This document shows, in pieces, positions 1 to 10,168 of a DNA stretch of 64,000 nucleotides (positions are counted from its first letter, which is position 1; every line of letters starts with the position of its first letter). Both the position numbers and the translations under genes were made by a program. The notes beneath the pieces were generated by a model, which saw nothing but the letters and a program-made list of their open reading frames with translations, had not been told where the DNA came from and made no database searches. This DNA is from Catenulispora sp. GP43 (GTDB lineage Bacteria > Actinomycetota > Actinomycetes > Streptomycetales > Catenulisporaceae): assembly GCF_041260665.1 (NCBI RefSeq), contig NZ_JBGCCT010000014.1, forward strand, positions 62,001 to 126,000, read 5' to 3'.

Positions 1-1
1 T

Positions 2-1855
2 GTCCGGATCGCCACGCTGGCCGCTGACGACTCGGTGCGCGGCCCGGTGCGCGAGCTGGAGTGCGATCTGCTCGCCGTGTCAGGGGGCTGGAACCCGGCC
101 GTCGAGCTGTGGAGCCAGGCGCAGGGGACGGTGCGCTACGACGACGCGCTCGCCGCGTTCGTTCCAGACCGGTGTGCTCAGCAGGTGGTCGTGGCCGGGT
201 CCGTGAACGGCGGCTACGACCTGGCCGGCTGCCTGCTCGGCGGCTTCGTCGCCGGGGCCGGTGCGGCCACCCGCGCCGGGTTCGAGGCCGCGGTCCCGCC
301 CGCGCCGCCGTACGTCGGCGACCAGCCGCCGGCCGCGCCGCGCCCAGTATGGCTCGTGCCCGGCGAGGACGGCGACCCGTCGGTCTGGCACGAGCACTTC
401 GTCGACCTGCAACGCGACGCCACTGTCGCGGACGTGCACCGCGCGGTCCGGGCGGGCATGCGCTCGGTCGAGCACATCAAGCGGTACACGACCATCGGCA
501 CGGCGCACGACCAGGGCAAGGCCTCCGGCGTGAGCGCCACCGGCGTCATCGCCCGGCTGCTGGGCGCCACCTCTCCGGGCGAGGTCGGGACGACCACGTT
601 CCGCGGGCCGTACATGCCGGTGTCCTTCGCCCTGCTGGCCGGCCGTGAGCGCGGCGCGCTGTTCGACCCGGTGCGCACCACGTCCATCCATCCCTGGCAC
701 GAGCAGCACGGCGCGGTCTTCGAGAACGTCGGCCAGTGGAAGCGTCCCCGGTACTACCCGGAGCCGGGCGAGGACATGGACGCGGCGGTGTCGCGCGAAT
801 GCCGCGCGGCGCGCGGCGGCGTCGCGGTGATGGACGCCTCGACCCTCGGCAAGATCGATGTGGTCGGTCCGGACGCGGGCGTGTTCCTGGATCGCGTCTA
901 CACCAACGGATTCGCCAAGCTGGCGGTCTCCTCGGCGCGCTACGGGGTCATGTGCCGGGCCGACGGCATGGTCTTCGACGACGGCGTGACGCTGCGCCTG
1001 GCCGAGGACCACTACTTCCTGACGACGACCACGGGCAACGCCGCGGGCGTCATGGACTGGCTCGAGGAGTGGCTCCAGACCGAGTGGCCCGAGCTGCGGG
1101 TGCGGCTGACGTCGGTGACCGAGCAGTGGGCCACGGTCGCGGTGGTCGGCCCGCGCTCCCGCGAGGTCGTCGCCGTCCTCGCCCCGGACCTGGACGTCTC
1201 CAACGAGGCGTTCCCGTTCATGACGGCCCGCCAGACGGTGCTCGCCGACGGCGTGGCGGCCCGCGTCTGCCGCATCTCCTTCTCCGGCGAGCTCGCCTAC
1301 GAGATCAACGTCGCGAGCTGGCACGGTGCGGCCGTCTGGGAAGCGGTGATGGCGGCCGGGGAGCCGCTGGGCATCACGCCGTACGGAACCGAGACGATGC
1401 ACGTGCTGCGGGCCGAGAAGGGCTATCCGATCGTCGGCCAGGACACCGACGGCACGGTGACCCCGCAGGACCTGGGCATGGAATGGGTCGTCTCCAAGCA
1501 GAAGCACTTCATCGGCAAGCGCTCGTTCCGCCGGATCGACACCGCGCGTGCCGACCGCAGGCATCTGGTCGGGCTGCTGCCCGTGGATCCGGCGCAGCTG
1601 TTGCCGGAAGGCGCCCAACTCGTGCCGGATCCGGCGGCGGCCGAGGCCGCGGGCCCGCCGGTACACGCGCTCGGGCACGTCACCTCCAGCTACCACAGCG
1701 CGGCGCTCGGCCGGACGTTCGCCCTGGCGCTCGTCGAGGGCGGCCGCGACCGGATGGGCGAGACCGTGTACGCGCCGCTGCCCGGCGGAACGGTCGCCGC
1801 CACGATCACCGAATCAGTCCTCTACGACCCGAAGGGAACCCGCCGTGACGGTTGA
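2..1855 (+). CDS. soxA: sarcosine oxidase alpha subunit, 3' part (5' end outside window)
   Basis: The reading frame is already open at base 2, so the gene starts upstream. About 617 residues are visible; heterotetrameric SoxA is usually near 950-1000. The visible part has the end of the FAD/NAD-binding half and a complete C-terminal GcvT-like folate-binding domain, with an aminomethyltransferase-type stretch around bases 830-1560 ([42 protein letters not shown]). The heterotetramer oxidises sarcosine to glycine and H2O2 and passes the one-carbon unit to tetrahydrofolate. soxG follows with an 11-bp overlap, the usual end of a soxBDAG operon, so soxB and soxD are expected to the left. Identity is strong from the domain order and neighbour. 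Confidence 0.93.
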   Translation, partial: VRIATLAADDSVRGPVRELECDLLAVSGGWNPAVELWSQAQGTVRYDDALAAFVPDRCAQQVVVAGSVNGGYDLAGCLLGGFVAGAGAATRAGFEAAVPPAPPYVGDQPPAAPRPVWLVPGEDGDPSVWHEHFVDLQRDATVADVHRAVRAGMRSVEHIKRYTTIGTAHDQGKASGVSATGVIARLLGATSPGEVGTTTFRGPYMPVSFALLAGRERGALFDPVRTTSIHPWHEQHGAVFENVGQWKRPRYYPEPGEDMDAAVSRECRAARGGVAVMDASTLGKIDVVGPDAGVFLDRVYTNGFAKLAVSSARYGVMCRADGMVFDDGVTLRLAEDHYFLTTTTGNAAGVMDWLEEWLQTEWPELRVRLTSVTEQWATVAVVGPRSREVVAVLAPDLDVSNEAFPFMTARQTVLADGVAARVCRISFSGELAYEINVASWHGAAVWEAVMAAGEPLGITPYGTETMHVLRAEKGYPIVGQDTDGTVTPQDLGMEWVVSKQKHFIGKRSFRRIDTARADRRHLVGLLPVDPAQLLPEGAQLVPDPAAAEAAGPPVHALGHVTSSYHSAALGRTFALALVEGGRDRMGETVYAPLPGGTVAATITESVLYDPKGTRRDG

Positions 1856-2468
1856 CAGTGTGCTGGCCGAATCCCTGCGCCGCAGCCCGCTCGGGCACCT
1901 TTCCGACTACTTCGCGCAGCGGTCGACGGGCGGCGTGCGGCTTCGCGAACTCCCGTTCCTGACCATGCTCAATCTCCAGCTCGACCCCGACGGTGCCGCC
2001 GCGGCGCGGATCGCCGCCGCGCTCGGCACGCCGCTGCCGACCGTGCCGAACACGGTCGCCGGGGCCCGTGACACGGTTGCCGATGCGGGCGATCTGCGGA
2101 TCCTGTGGCTCGGCCCGACCGAGTGGCTGGTGACCGGACCGGACGGCTCGGCTGAGGACACCAGCGCACTGCTGCGGGAGGCGCTCGCCGACGAGTTCTC
2201 GTCCCTGGTGGACGTGTCCGCGAACCGGACCACGCTCGAACTGTCCGGGCCGGACGCCCGCGAGGTACTGGAGAAGGGGTGCTCGCTCGACCTGCATCCG
2301 CGGGCGTTCGGCCCGGGCAGGTGTGCACAGACGCTGCTGTCGAAGGTCAACGTGGTGCTGGACCAGACGGACTCCGAACCCGCCTACCGGCTGTTGGTGC
2401 GCGGATCCTTCGCGCAGTACCTGGCGGACTGGCTGCTGGACGCGATGGAGGAGTTCAGCATTCGATGA
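1845..2468 (+). CDS. soxG: sarcosine oxidase gamma subunit
   Basis: This 207-residue protein begins at a GTG inside the end of soxA, with GAAGGGA a few bases upstream. It matches SoxG in size, in position directly after soxA, and in motifs such as [11 protein letters not shown] and [26 protein letters not shown]. These resemble the GcvT fold without its catalytic parts. SoxG is a structural subunit of the sarcosine oxidase heterotetramer. Its 3' end overlaps the 3' end of the convergent serine dehydratase gene by 14 bp, leaving no room for a terminator between them. Confidence 0.92.
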   Translation: MTVDSVLAESLRRSPLGHLSDYFAQRSTGGVRLRELPFLTMLNLQLDPDGAAAARIAAALGTPLPTVPNTVAGARDTVADAGDLRILWLGPTEWLVTGPDGSAEDTSALLREALADEFSSLVDVSANRTTLELSGPDAREVLEKGCSLDLHPRAFGPGRCAQTLLSKVNVVLDQTDSEPAYRLLVRGSFAQYLADWLLDAMEEFSIR

Positions 2469-3822
2469 CGTTGACCGCGAGGCCGCCGCGGGCTGTCTCC
2501 TTGTATTTGACTGACATGTCGCGGCCGGTGTCCTTCATGGTCTTGATGACCTTGTCCAGGGACACGTGGTGTCGGCCGTCGCCGCGCAGTGCCATCCGCG
2601 CTGCGGTGACGGCCTTCACGGCGGCCATGCCGTTGCGTTCGATGCATGGGATCTGGACGAGGCCGCCGATCGGGTCGCAGGTGAGGCCGAGGTTGTGTTC
2701 CATGCCGATCTCGGCGGCGTTCTCCACCTGTTCCGGGGTGCCGCCGAGGACTTCGGCCAGGCCGGCGGCGGCCATTGAGCAGGCCGAGCCGACCTCGCCC
2801 TGGCAGCCGACCTCGGCGCCGGAGATGGAGGCGTTCTCCTTGAACAGCATGCCGACGGCGCCGGCGGCCAGCAGGAAGCGGACCACGCCGTCCTCGTCGG
2901 CGTCGGGCACGAAGTTGACGTAGTAGTGCAGTACGGCCGGGATGATGCCGGCGGCGCCGTTGGTGGGGGCGGTGACGACCCGGCCGCCGGCCGCGTTCTC
3001 CTCGTTCACCGCCATCGCCCACAGCGTCGTCCACTCGGCGGCGTGCAGCTTCTTGTCCGCCTCGGCGCGCAGCGTTCTGGCGAGGCCGGGTGCGCGGCGT
3101 CGGACCTTCAGTCCGCCGGGCAGGATCCCCTCGGAGACGAGTCCCGCCGCGACGCATTCCCGCATCACGCGCCAGATCTCCAGCAGCCCGCCGCGGATCT
3201 CCTCGTCCGAACGCCAGGCACGTTCGTTCTCCAGCATCAGACCGGAGATCGACAAACCGGTGTGGCGCGTCAGTCCCAGGAGGTCGGCGCCGCTGCGGAA
3301 CGGGTGCTTCACGACGGTGTCGTCCAGGACCACCCGGTCGGCGCCGGCCGCCTCCTCGTCCACGACGAAACCGCCGCCGACCGAGTAATAGGTCTTGGAC
3401 AGCACGATCACGCCGTGCGCGTCGTAAGCGGTGATCTGCATGCCGTTGGCGTGGTAGGGCAACGCTTTGCGCCGGTGCAGGACCAAGTCGCGGTCCTCGA
3501 CGAACTCGATCGGATGGGCGCCCAGCAGCATCAGCCGCTGTCCGGATCGGATGCGCGCCAGGTCCGGCTCGACGGCGGCGATGTCGACGGTCGCCGGCTC
3601 CCGGCCCTCCAGGCCGAGCACCACGGCCTTCGGGGTGCCGTGCCCGTGGCCGGTCGCGCCGAGGGAGCCGAACAGTTCTGCGCGGACCCTGGCGACCTCG
3701 CCGATCAGACGCTCCTGGTCGAGCCGTGCGGCGAACATCCGCGCGGCACGCATCGGCCCGACGGTGTGCGAGCTCGACGGGCCGATGCCGATCGAGAACA
3801 GGTCGAAGGTGCTGATGGCCAC
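2455..3822 (-). CDS. sdaA: L-serine dehydratase, iron-sulfur type
   Basis: This single-chain L-serine ammonia-lyase (455 aa) converts serine to pyruvate and ammonia using a [4Fe-4S] cluster. The N-terminal beta domain starts with [22 protein letters not shown]. Cluster cysteines lie in [18 protein letters not shown] and IPCIERN. The chain ends exactly in Cys (NVIEC), the tail-in-mouth residue known from the family to cap the cluster when substrate is absent. The start is GTG with AGGGGA ahead of it. It lies 10 bp after glyA in the same direction, so glycine made by sarcosine oxidation can be turned to serine and then pyruvate by adjacent genes. Confidence 0.95.
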   Translation of the reverse strand: MAISTFDLFSIGIGPSSSHTVGPMRAARMFAARLDQERLIGEVARVRAELFGSLGATGHGHGTPKAVVLGLEGREPATVDIAAVEPDLARIRSGQRLMLLGAHPIEFVEDRDLVLHRRKALPYHANGMQITAYDAHGVIVLSKTYYSVGGGFVVDEEAAGADRVVLDDTVVKHPFRSGADLLGLTRHTGLSISGLMLENERAWRSDEEIRGGLLEIWRVMRECVAAGLVSEGILPGGLKVRRRAPGLARTLRAEADKKLHAAEWTTLWAMAVNEENAAGGRVVTAPTNGAAGIIPAVLHYYVNFVPDADEDGVVRFLLAAGAVGMLFKENASISGAEVGCQGEVGSACSMAAAGLAEVLGGTPEQVENAAEIGMEHNLGLTCDPIGGLVQIPCIERNGMAAVKAVTAARMALRGDGRHHVSLDKVIKTMKDTGRDMSVKYKETARGGLAVNVIEC

Positions 3823-3832
3823 CGGGCGTCCC

Positions 3833-5097
<1,265 letters not shown>

Positions 5098-5101
<4 letters not shown>

Positions 5102-6285
5102 GAAGGGATCCTTACGGCCGAGGGGAACGGGAGGAGTGTCCTGCGAAGGCGGTTGAACATCTTGGGCTGGTTCACGGCCAGCACCGCGACCTCGTGTCCG
5201 TCGCGGCGGTAGACGGCCACGAACGAGCGGCTGTCGACGTCGCCCTCGACGACCCGAGGTTCGTCGCCGGGGCTGACGTGACCGGCCAGCTGGATGCGAG
5301 CGTGGTACTGGTCGGACCAGAAGTAGGGCGGGACGGGGGGAGGCGCCGCCGAGGTTCCGGACAGCAGCGTGCGCACCGCGGTCTTGGGCTGCTCGGTCGC
5401 ATGGGTCCAGTGCTCGATGCGGGAACGCCGCCCGGTGAACTGGTTCGGGCAGTTGGCGACATCGCCTACCGCCACCACGCGGGGGACGTTGGTCGCACAG
5501 CCGCTGTCGCAGACCACTCCGTCGGCCACCTCGACGCCCGAGCCGGCGAGCCAGCCGGTCGCGGGGGTGACCCCGACGCCCACCACGACGACGTCCGCAG
5601 GCAGCAGCCGGCCGTCGTCCAGCAGGACGCCCTCGACCCGGTCCGTGCCGGTGAAGCCGCGAACGCCGATGCCGCACAGCAGCCGCACCCCGTGATCGGC
5701 GTGCAGGCCGGAGCAGATCCGCCCCATCTCGCGCCCCAGGGCCCGCTCCAGGGGCACGGCCGTCGCCTCGACGATCGTGACCTCCAGGCCGAGCGCGCGG
5801 GCGGTGGAAGCGACCTCCGCGCCGATGAAGCCGGCGCCGATCACCACGAGGTGCGGTCGGCCGCTGACGAGGTCTGCGCGCAAGGCGTGCGCATCGTCCA
5901 GCGTGCGCAACGTATGGATCCCGCGCAGCCCGTCGGTGCCGGCGATAGTTCGGGGCGTGGCGCCGGTCGCGATCACCACGGCGTCGGTCTGGACCTGCCG
6001 GCCGTCGTCGAGGGTGAGCGCCGTGGCCCGCGGGTCGAGCCGGACGGCGGTCCGGCCGAGGAGCCAGCGTACGTCCAGGTCCTGATACTCCTCGGGGCTG
6101 CCGAGCGCGAGGGCGTCGGCGTCCACGTCTCCTTTGAGGAATCCCTTGGACAGCGGAGGCCGGTCGTAGGGTTCGTGGCGTTCCGCGCCGATGACGGTGA
6201 GGGAGCCGTCGAAGCCCTCGGCGCGCAGCGCGCGGACCGTGCTCAGGCCCGCGAGGGAGGCCCCGACGACGGCGACCGATCTCAT
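5098..6285 (-). CDS. FAD-dependent ferredoxin reductase (BphA4-like)
   Basis: This 395-residue NAD(P)H:rubredoxin/ferredoxin reductase-type flavoprotein has an FAD Rossmann start [18 protein letters not shown], a second nucleotide-binding fold [22 protein letters not shown] near residue 150, and the late VVAVGDVA motif before the C-terminal domain. Such enzymes feed electrons to small ferredoxins serving oxygenases. The start overlaps the stop of the Rieske ferredoxin gene (ATGA), and its stop overlaps the glyA start in the same way. The neighbouring ferredoxin is its obvious partner. The likely final acceptor, by inference, is the Rieske demethylase at 14374, which has no reductase of its own nearby. 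Confidence 0.88.
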
Positions 6286-6602
6286 GCCGGCTCGCCGACG
6301 CTGACGTGCAGGCGGATCTCTCCGTCCTCGACGGTGACCCGGTGCGTCCGCAGCGCGGCCTTGGCCGGCAGGCAGGTGGGGAGGCCGGTGCGCAGGTCGA
6401 AGGCGGAGGCGTGCAGCGGGCACTCGATGAGGCAGCCTTCCAGCCAGCCGTCGGCGAGCGAGGCGTCCTGGTGGGTGCAGGTGTCGTCGACGGCGTAGAG
6501 CTCGCCGTCGGCGTTGAATACGGCGACCGGGGCCGGCACGTCTTCGGTGACTCGGACCGCCTCGCCCGGCGGGAGGTCTTCGACGCGGCACACCGTGATC
6601 AT
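6282..6602 (-). CDS. Rieske [2Fe-2S] ferredoxin
   Basis: A 106-residue stand-alone Rieske protein. Ligands are visible as Cys42-Thr-His44 and Cys61-Pro-Leu-His64, the C-x-H-x16-C-x2-H pattern of oxygenase ferredoxins and NirD-type proteins. GGAGG lies just before the ATG. It is the first gene of a tightly coupled minus-strand run (ferredoxin, reductase, glyA, sdaA) joined by overlapping ATGA junctions or short gaps. It should shuttle electrons from the reductase to a terminal oxygenase. It faces the IclR gene across a 163-bp control region containing inverted repeats. Confidence 0.92.
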   Translation of the reverse strand: MITVCRVEDLPPGEAVRVTEDVPAPVAVFNADGELYAVDDTCTHQDASLADGWLEGCLIECPLHASAFDLRTGLPTCLPAKAALRTHRVTVEDGEIRLHVSVGEPA

Positions 6603-6775
6603 GGGAACCTCCGGCTGTGTGAAGCGTGTAGCGTATTACACAACGCGATGCGGTATACGCAACAGATGGTCGCGGCTGCCCGGGGGGTTGTCAAGACCGG
6701 ATCCGGCGGTCCGTCGGCCCGATTCCGGCTTCGCTCCGGCTTCGGAAGGCGCATAATGTTGCGTCATGGGCAACA
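6603..6775. promoter_or_regulatory. divergent control region with candidate IclR operators
   Basis: This gap lies between the Rieske ferredoxin and the iclR-type gene. A 19-bp inverted repeat TGTTGC-N7-GCAACA (6757-6775) spans the regulator's own start codon. A second copy with one good arm, CGATGC-N7-GCAACA, sits at 6646-6664. A third, GTGTA-N6-TACAC, sits at 6626-6641. The shared GTTGC/GCAAC arms and their position suggest binding by the adjacent regulator, including autoregulation. This is inference from symmetry and spacing only; no promoter hexamers stand out clearly. Confidence 0.5.
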
Positions 6776-7539
6776 GTGAGCAGTCCCCGGTGCAGTCCGT
6801 CGACCGGGCGGTGACCATCCTGGAGCTGCTGGCGCGTCAGGGGGATACGGGAGTCACCGAGATCGCCGCGGAGCTCGGGGTGCACAAGTCCACGGCGTTC
6901 CGGCTGGCCGCCGCCCTGGAGATGCGCGGACTCGTGGAGCAGCCGGGGGAGCGCGGCAAGTACCGGCTCGGGCTGGGCCTGGTCCGGCTCGCGGGCGCCG
7001 CGACGGTGCGGATGGACCTGACCCAGCAGAGCCGTCCGGTCAGCGAACGCCTGGCCGCCGAGGTCGCGGAGACCATCAACCTGGCGATCCTCGACTCGGA
7101 CGCGGCCGTCAACATCGACCAGGTGCTCGGTCCGTCGGCGATCACGACCCACAACTGGGTCGGCCAGCGCACCCCGCTGCACGCCACCTCCAGCGGCAAG
7201 GTGCTGTTGGCGTACCTGCCCGCCCCGGCGATCGAGGCCCGCCTGGCCGCTCCGTTGGCGCGTTTCACGCCGCGCACCGTGACGGACGTCAAGGCTCTGC
7301 GCGTGGAGCTGGAGCGTGTCAGGGCGGACGGATACGCCTGCACCGTCGAGGAGTTGGAGGAGGGGCTCAACGCCGTGGCGGCCCCGGTCCTGGCCGACAA
7401 CGGTCAGGTCCTGGCCGCGATCAGCGTCTCCGGGCCCTCGTTCCGGCTCACCGAGGAACGGCTGGCGCAGGCCGCCGACGCGGTGCGGGCCGCCGCCGCC
7501 GAGATCTCGGCGCGGCTCGGTCACGTCGCAGGGAGCTGA
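6766..7539 (+). CDS. IclR-family transcriptional regulator
   Basis: A 257-aa regulator with an N-terminal winged helix-turn-helix (QSVDRAVTILELLARQGDTGVTEIAAELGVHKSTAFRLAAALEMRGLV) and a C-terminal IclR effector domain with the typical LHATSSGKVLLAYLP segment. IclR proteins often control catabolic operons and bind a pathway metabolite. It is divergent from the ferredoxin/reductase/glyA/sdaA run and lies between the two halves of the betaine-degradation region, so it is the best candidate for its local regulator. The start codon lies inside an inverted repeat, and no strong ribosome-binding site is visible. Confidence 0.92.
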   Translation: MGNSEQSPVQSVDRAVTILELLARQGDTGVTEIAAELGVHKSTAFRLAAALEMRGLVEQPGERGKYRLGLGLVRLAGAATVRMDLTQQSRPVSERLAAEVAETINLAILDSDAAVNIDQVLGPSAITTHNWVGQRTPLHATSSGKVLLAYLPAPAIEARLAAPLARFTPRTVTDVKALRVELERVRADGYACTVEELEEGLNAVAAPVLADNGQVLAAISVSGPSFRLTEERLAQAADAVRAAAAEISARLGHVAGS

Positions 7540-7550
7540 TTCCACCGCCA

Positions 7551-7571
7551 CGCCCCGGACGCTGCGGGGCG
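7551..7571. terminator. candidate bidirectional terminator
   Basis: A 7-bp inverted repeat, CGCCCCG / CGGGGCG with a 7-nt loop, lies in the 90-bp gap between the convergent iclR-type gene and the permease gene. There is no T-run, which is common in GC-rich actinomycetes. Position between convergent genes is the main support. Confidence 0.4.
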
Positions 7572-7630
7572 GCGGGGCCGGATGGATCCGGCGCCCGCCG
7601 CACTTCGGTCCTCGGCGGCGTTGCGCGCTC

Positions 7631-9217
7631 TCAGGCCGTGTCGAGGACCAGACCGTCGTGGCCGCCGTCGTGGCCGTCGCCGGAGACCTGCGGCCTGGGG
7701 TGACCGGTGACCCGGCGGTATCGCAGGTAGAGCCCGGCGCCGACCGCGACGATCACGGCGGTGAAGACGATCGCGCCCCACTGGTAGTACCAGTGGTCGC
7801 TGCCGTAGACGGCCGCCCGCGGCCAGGCGAGGTTGACGGTCATCGCCGCGCCGTAGAGCACCGCGACGAGGTTCGTCAGCACGCCCCAGCGCCCGAGGTT
7901 GAAGTACGGCCCGTGGTCGCCCCGCGGCCACTCCCCGCGCAGCCGGCGCAGCAGCATCGGCCCGGTGACCATCAGGTAGGGGATGTAGAACAGGATGATG
8001 GCCACCGAGGTCAGGATGTAGAAGACCCGTTGGTTGCCGATGTTGACCAGCAGCAGCGCGATGGTGAGGACGCCGGTGAGCAGCGCCGGCACCACCGGCG
8101 TCTTGGAGCGCGGCGAGACCTTGGCGATGGCGTGGCCGAACGGGAGCCGGCCGTCGCGGGCCATGGAGAACAGCAGCCGGATGGCGGCGGTCTGCACGGC
8201 CAGACAGCACACGGTGATGGCGATGGCGGAGCAGACCAGGAAGACATCGCCGAGGCCGTTGCCGAGCGTGGACTTCACCAGGTAGGGCATGCCCAGGGTG
8301 CCGAGCTCCGGGGCCTTGATGTTGCCCACCGCCATCATGCCCACGAGCATCAGGAGCCCGCCGGCGAGGAAGGCGGCGGTCAGGGCGCGCAGGATGGCGC
8401 GCGGGGCGTGCCGGCGCGGCTCGGTGGTCTCCTCGGCGAGGGTGCCCGCGGTGTCGAAGCCGTAGAAGACGTAGGCGCTCATGATCGAGGCCACCAGGAA
8501 CGCGCCGAGGTAGCCCCAGGAGTGGCCGGACCCGGTGCTCTGGGCGTGCAGGACGATCTGCGGTCCGCGGTGGATGTGGATGGCCAGCATGACGATCAGC
8601 AGCGTCACGGCGGTCAGCTCGACCGCCACGCCGATGTTGTTGATCTTCGCCATCAGCTTCACGCCCACGATGTTCACGATCGTCGTGAACACCACCAGGC
8701 CCAGGGCGAGCAGGATCGCGTTCTTGGCGCCGTTCGGCGTGGCGGTCTGCCCGGCGTCGGCCGAGCCCCCGAAGACCTCGAAGGCGAGCGAGACCTGCGG
8801 CAGGATGATCTGGTAGGCCACGGCGACCGCGGCGGCGGTGACGACCGCCCCGACCGCCATGATCCAGCCGGACATCCACGAGGTGATGGGCCGGGCGATC
8901 TGCTTGGACCACTGGTACACCCCGCCGGCGAGCGGGAACTGGCCGGCCATCTCGGCGAAGCACAGGGCGACGCAGAGCTGTCCGATGAAGACCAGCGGCC
9001 AGGTCCAGATCATGGCCGGCCCGCCGGCGGCGAAGCCGAAGCCGAACAGCTGGAACACGCCGGTCATGATCGAGATGTAGCTGAATCCGGCGGCGAAGCT
9101 CGAGAAGGAGCCCAGGGAGCGGTGCAGCTCCTGGCGGTAGCCGAAGCGGGCGAGGTCGGTGCTGTCGTCGGCCGTCGGGGCGGGTGGGGCGGAACTGGTG
9201 GATCCCGGATTGCTCAT
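7631..9217 (-). CDS. APC-superfamily amino acid permease
   Basis: A 528-residue integral membrane protein with about twelve hydrophobic segments. The start, LARFGYRQELHRSLGSFSSFAAGFSYISI, is typical of the amino acid/GABA/choline permease group of the APC superfamily, and AEMAGQFPLAGGVYQWSKQIA is the conserved segment after TM2. The ATG follows CGGAGG. Its place between the regulator and the betaine-aldehyde-type dehydrogenase suggests uptake of an N-methylated or amino substrate for this pathway, but the family does not fix the substrate. It may be cut off from its original promoter by the inserted element at 9236. Confidence 0.85.
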   Translation of the reverse strand: MSNPGSTSSAPPAPTADDSTDLARFGYRQELHRSLGSFSSFAAGFSYISIMTGVFQLFGFGFAAGGPAMIWTWPLVFIGQLCVALCFAEMAGQFPLAGGVYQWSKQIARPITSWMSGWIMAVGAVVTAAAVAVAYQIILPQVSLAFEVFGGSADAGQTATPNGAKNAILLALGLVVFTTIVNIVGVKLMAKINNIGVAVELTAVTLLIVMLAIHIHRGPQIVLHAQSTGSGHSWGYLGAFLVASIMSAYVFYGFDTAGTLAEETTEPRRHAPRAILRALTAAFLAGGLLMLVGMMAVGNIKAPELGTLGMPYLVKSTLGNGLGDVFLVCSAIAITVCCLAVQTAAIRLLFSMARDGRLPFGHAIAKVSPRSKTPVVPALLTGVLTIALLLVNIGNQRVFYILTSVAIILFYIPYLMVTGPMLLRRLRGEWPRGDHGPYFNLGRWGVLTNLVAVLYGAAMTVNLAWPRAAVYGSDHWYYQWGAIVFTAVIVAVGAGLYLRYRRVTGHPRPQVSGDGHDGGHDGLVLDTA

Positions 9218-9352
9218 CGGATACCTCCGAGGTAGCCCCGGCCTTCGGGCCGGGGAGGAATCGGAATTCCTGCGTTGCGGGTCAGGGGGCGGCCGGTTCG
9301 CCGTCGGGTGAAGCAGCGTGGTGTTGTCAGTGCGCGCCGGTAGGTTCGAGGT

Positions 9353-10054
9353 ATGTCCCGGTTCCGGCTATATCCGACCCCCGTTCAAGAAGCGGTATTG
9401 GCTGGGCACTGCGCACATGCGCGTCTCGTGTGGAACCTGGCTGTTGAGCAGGTTTCGCACTGGCGTCCGGGCCGGAAGTCTGCGCCCGGGTATGTGGCGC
9501 AAGCACGGCAGTTGACTGAGGCGCGGGCTGACAATCGGTGGCTTGCTGCCGGATCACAGACCGTGCAGCAGCAGCCATTGCGGGATTTCGCGCAGGCCAT
9601 GGCCGACTTCTTTGCCGGGACGCACCACAAGCCGACGTGGCGCAAGAACATCAAGGCCATGACCGCCTCGGCCAAGGGCACTGTCGAGGAGCCGGGCAGG
9701 AACGTCAGACAAAAGGCCGGCCTGAACGGGGGCATCCTGGCCGCGGGCTGGGGTCTGCTCGCCAGGCGTCTGGAGCAGAAGGCTCCTGGCCGGGTGGTGA
9801 TCGTGAAAGCGGCGTACACCAGCGTGACATGTCAGGTGTGCGGCCGGGTGGACAAGGACTCGCGCAAGAGCCAAGCCGAGTTCGTGTGCACCGGCTGCGG
9901 ACACACCTGCCATGCCGACATCAACGCCGCACTCAACATCCGAGACCGCGCCCTCGGGCGCGAACCCGCGGCCGGACGGGCCGTGGCTGCGCGAGGAGGC
10001 GCCCTGGTGGGGGAGCCGGTGAATCGCGAACCTCAACTCGTATCCACCTCCTAA
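9353..10054 (+). pseudogene. tnpB: internally deleted TnpB
   Basis: The open frame is 233 aa, against about 380-400 for intact TnpB. The N-terminus (MSRFRLYPTPVQEAVLAGHC through HHKPTWRK) is a normal TnpB start. The chain then jumps near base 9647 to the conserved C-terminal third (TASAKGTVEEPGRNVRQKAG, GWGLLARRLE). The zinc finger Cys160/163/179/182 and the last RuvC aspartate (DINAALNI, Asp189) remain. The segment with the first RuvC aspartate and the RuvC glutamate is missing, so nuclease activity should be lost. The deletion kept the frame open. The product may be unstable; an RNA-binding remnant cannot be excluded. Confidence 0.85.
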
Positions 10055-10106
10055 CCGGACTGGAAGGGTTGGAATCCCCTGGGGTTCATGCAGGGGAGGA
10101 CGTCAA
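9980..10106 (+). ncRNA. candidate omega-RNA (reRNA) of the tnpB element
   Basis: The 3' end of tnpB-type elements encodes a guide RNA that overlaps the end of tnpB and finishes at the right end. Here GGAATC, a 6-bp stem with a 9-nt loop, and AGGACGTCAA fit that layout closely. The guide would be the chromosomal sequence just after 10106 (GGTCACTCCTTGCTCG). The 5' boundary given is arbitrary. Expression is unknown. Confidence 0.5.
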
Positions 10107-10168
10107 GGTCACTCCTTGCTCGCGGAGGGAACGGGATGATGGGCATCGCTGGGGCCGCCGGAGCGTCC

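Larger units (their letters stand above)
9236..10106 (+). mobile_element. decayed IS200/IS605-type element (tnpB only)
   Basis: The element appears to start at an 8-bp stem hairpin, CCCCGGCC-TTCG-GGCCGGGG (9236-9255), followed by GAGGAA. It ends at GAATC, a hairpin CCCCTG / CAGGGG (10076-10096), then AGGACGTCAA; terminal TCAA is the known right-end cleavage motif in studied IS605 relatives. Inside is an internally deleted tnpB and no tnpA. It sits between the permease and aldehyde dehydrogenase genes. Exact ends are inferred from hairpins; the left cleavage/TAM sequence was not identified. Confidence 0.75.

Noticed and set aside
80-1696. Long minus-strand open frame (538 aa) opposite soxA
   Set aside because: It mirrors the codon bias of soxA, its product is low-complexity Arg/Gly/Ala without a family, and the plus-strand protein is clearly real.
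7316-9235. Plus-strand 639-aa frame through the permease
   Set aside because: Composition is Asp/Gly/His/Arg-rich with no domain, and it is the exact shadow of the APC permease.
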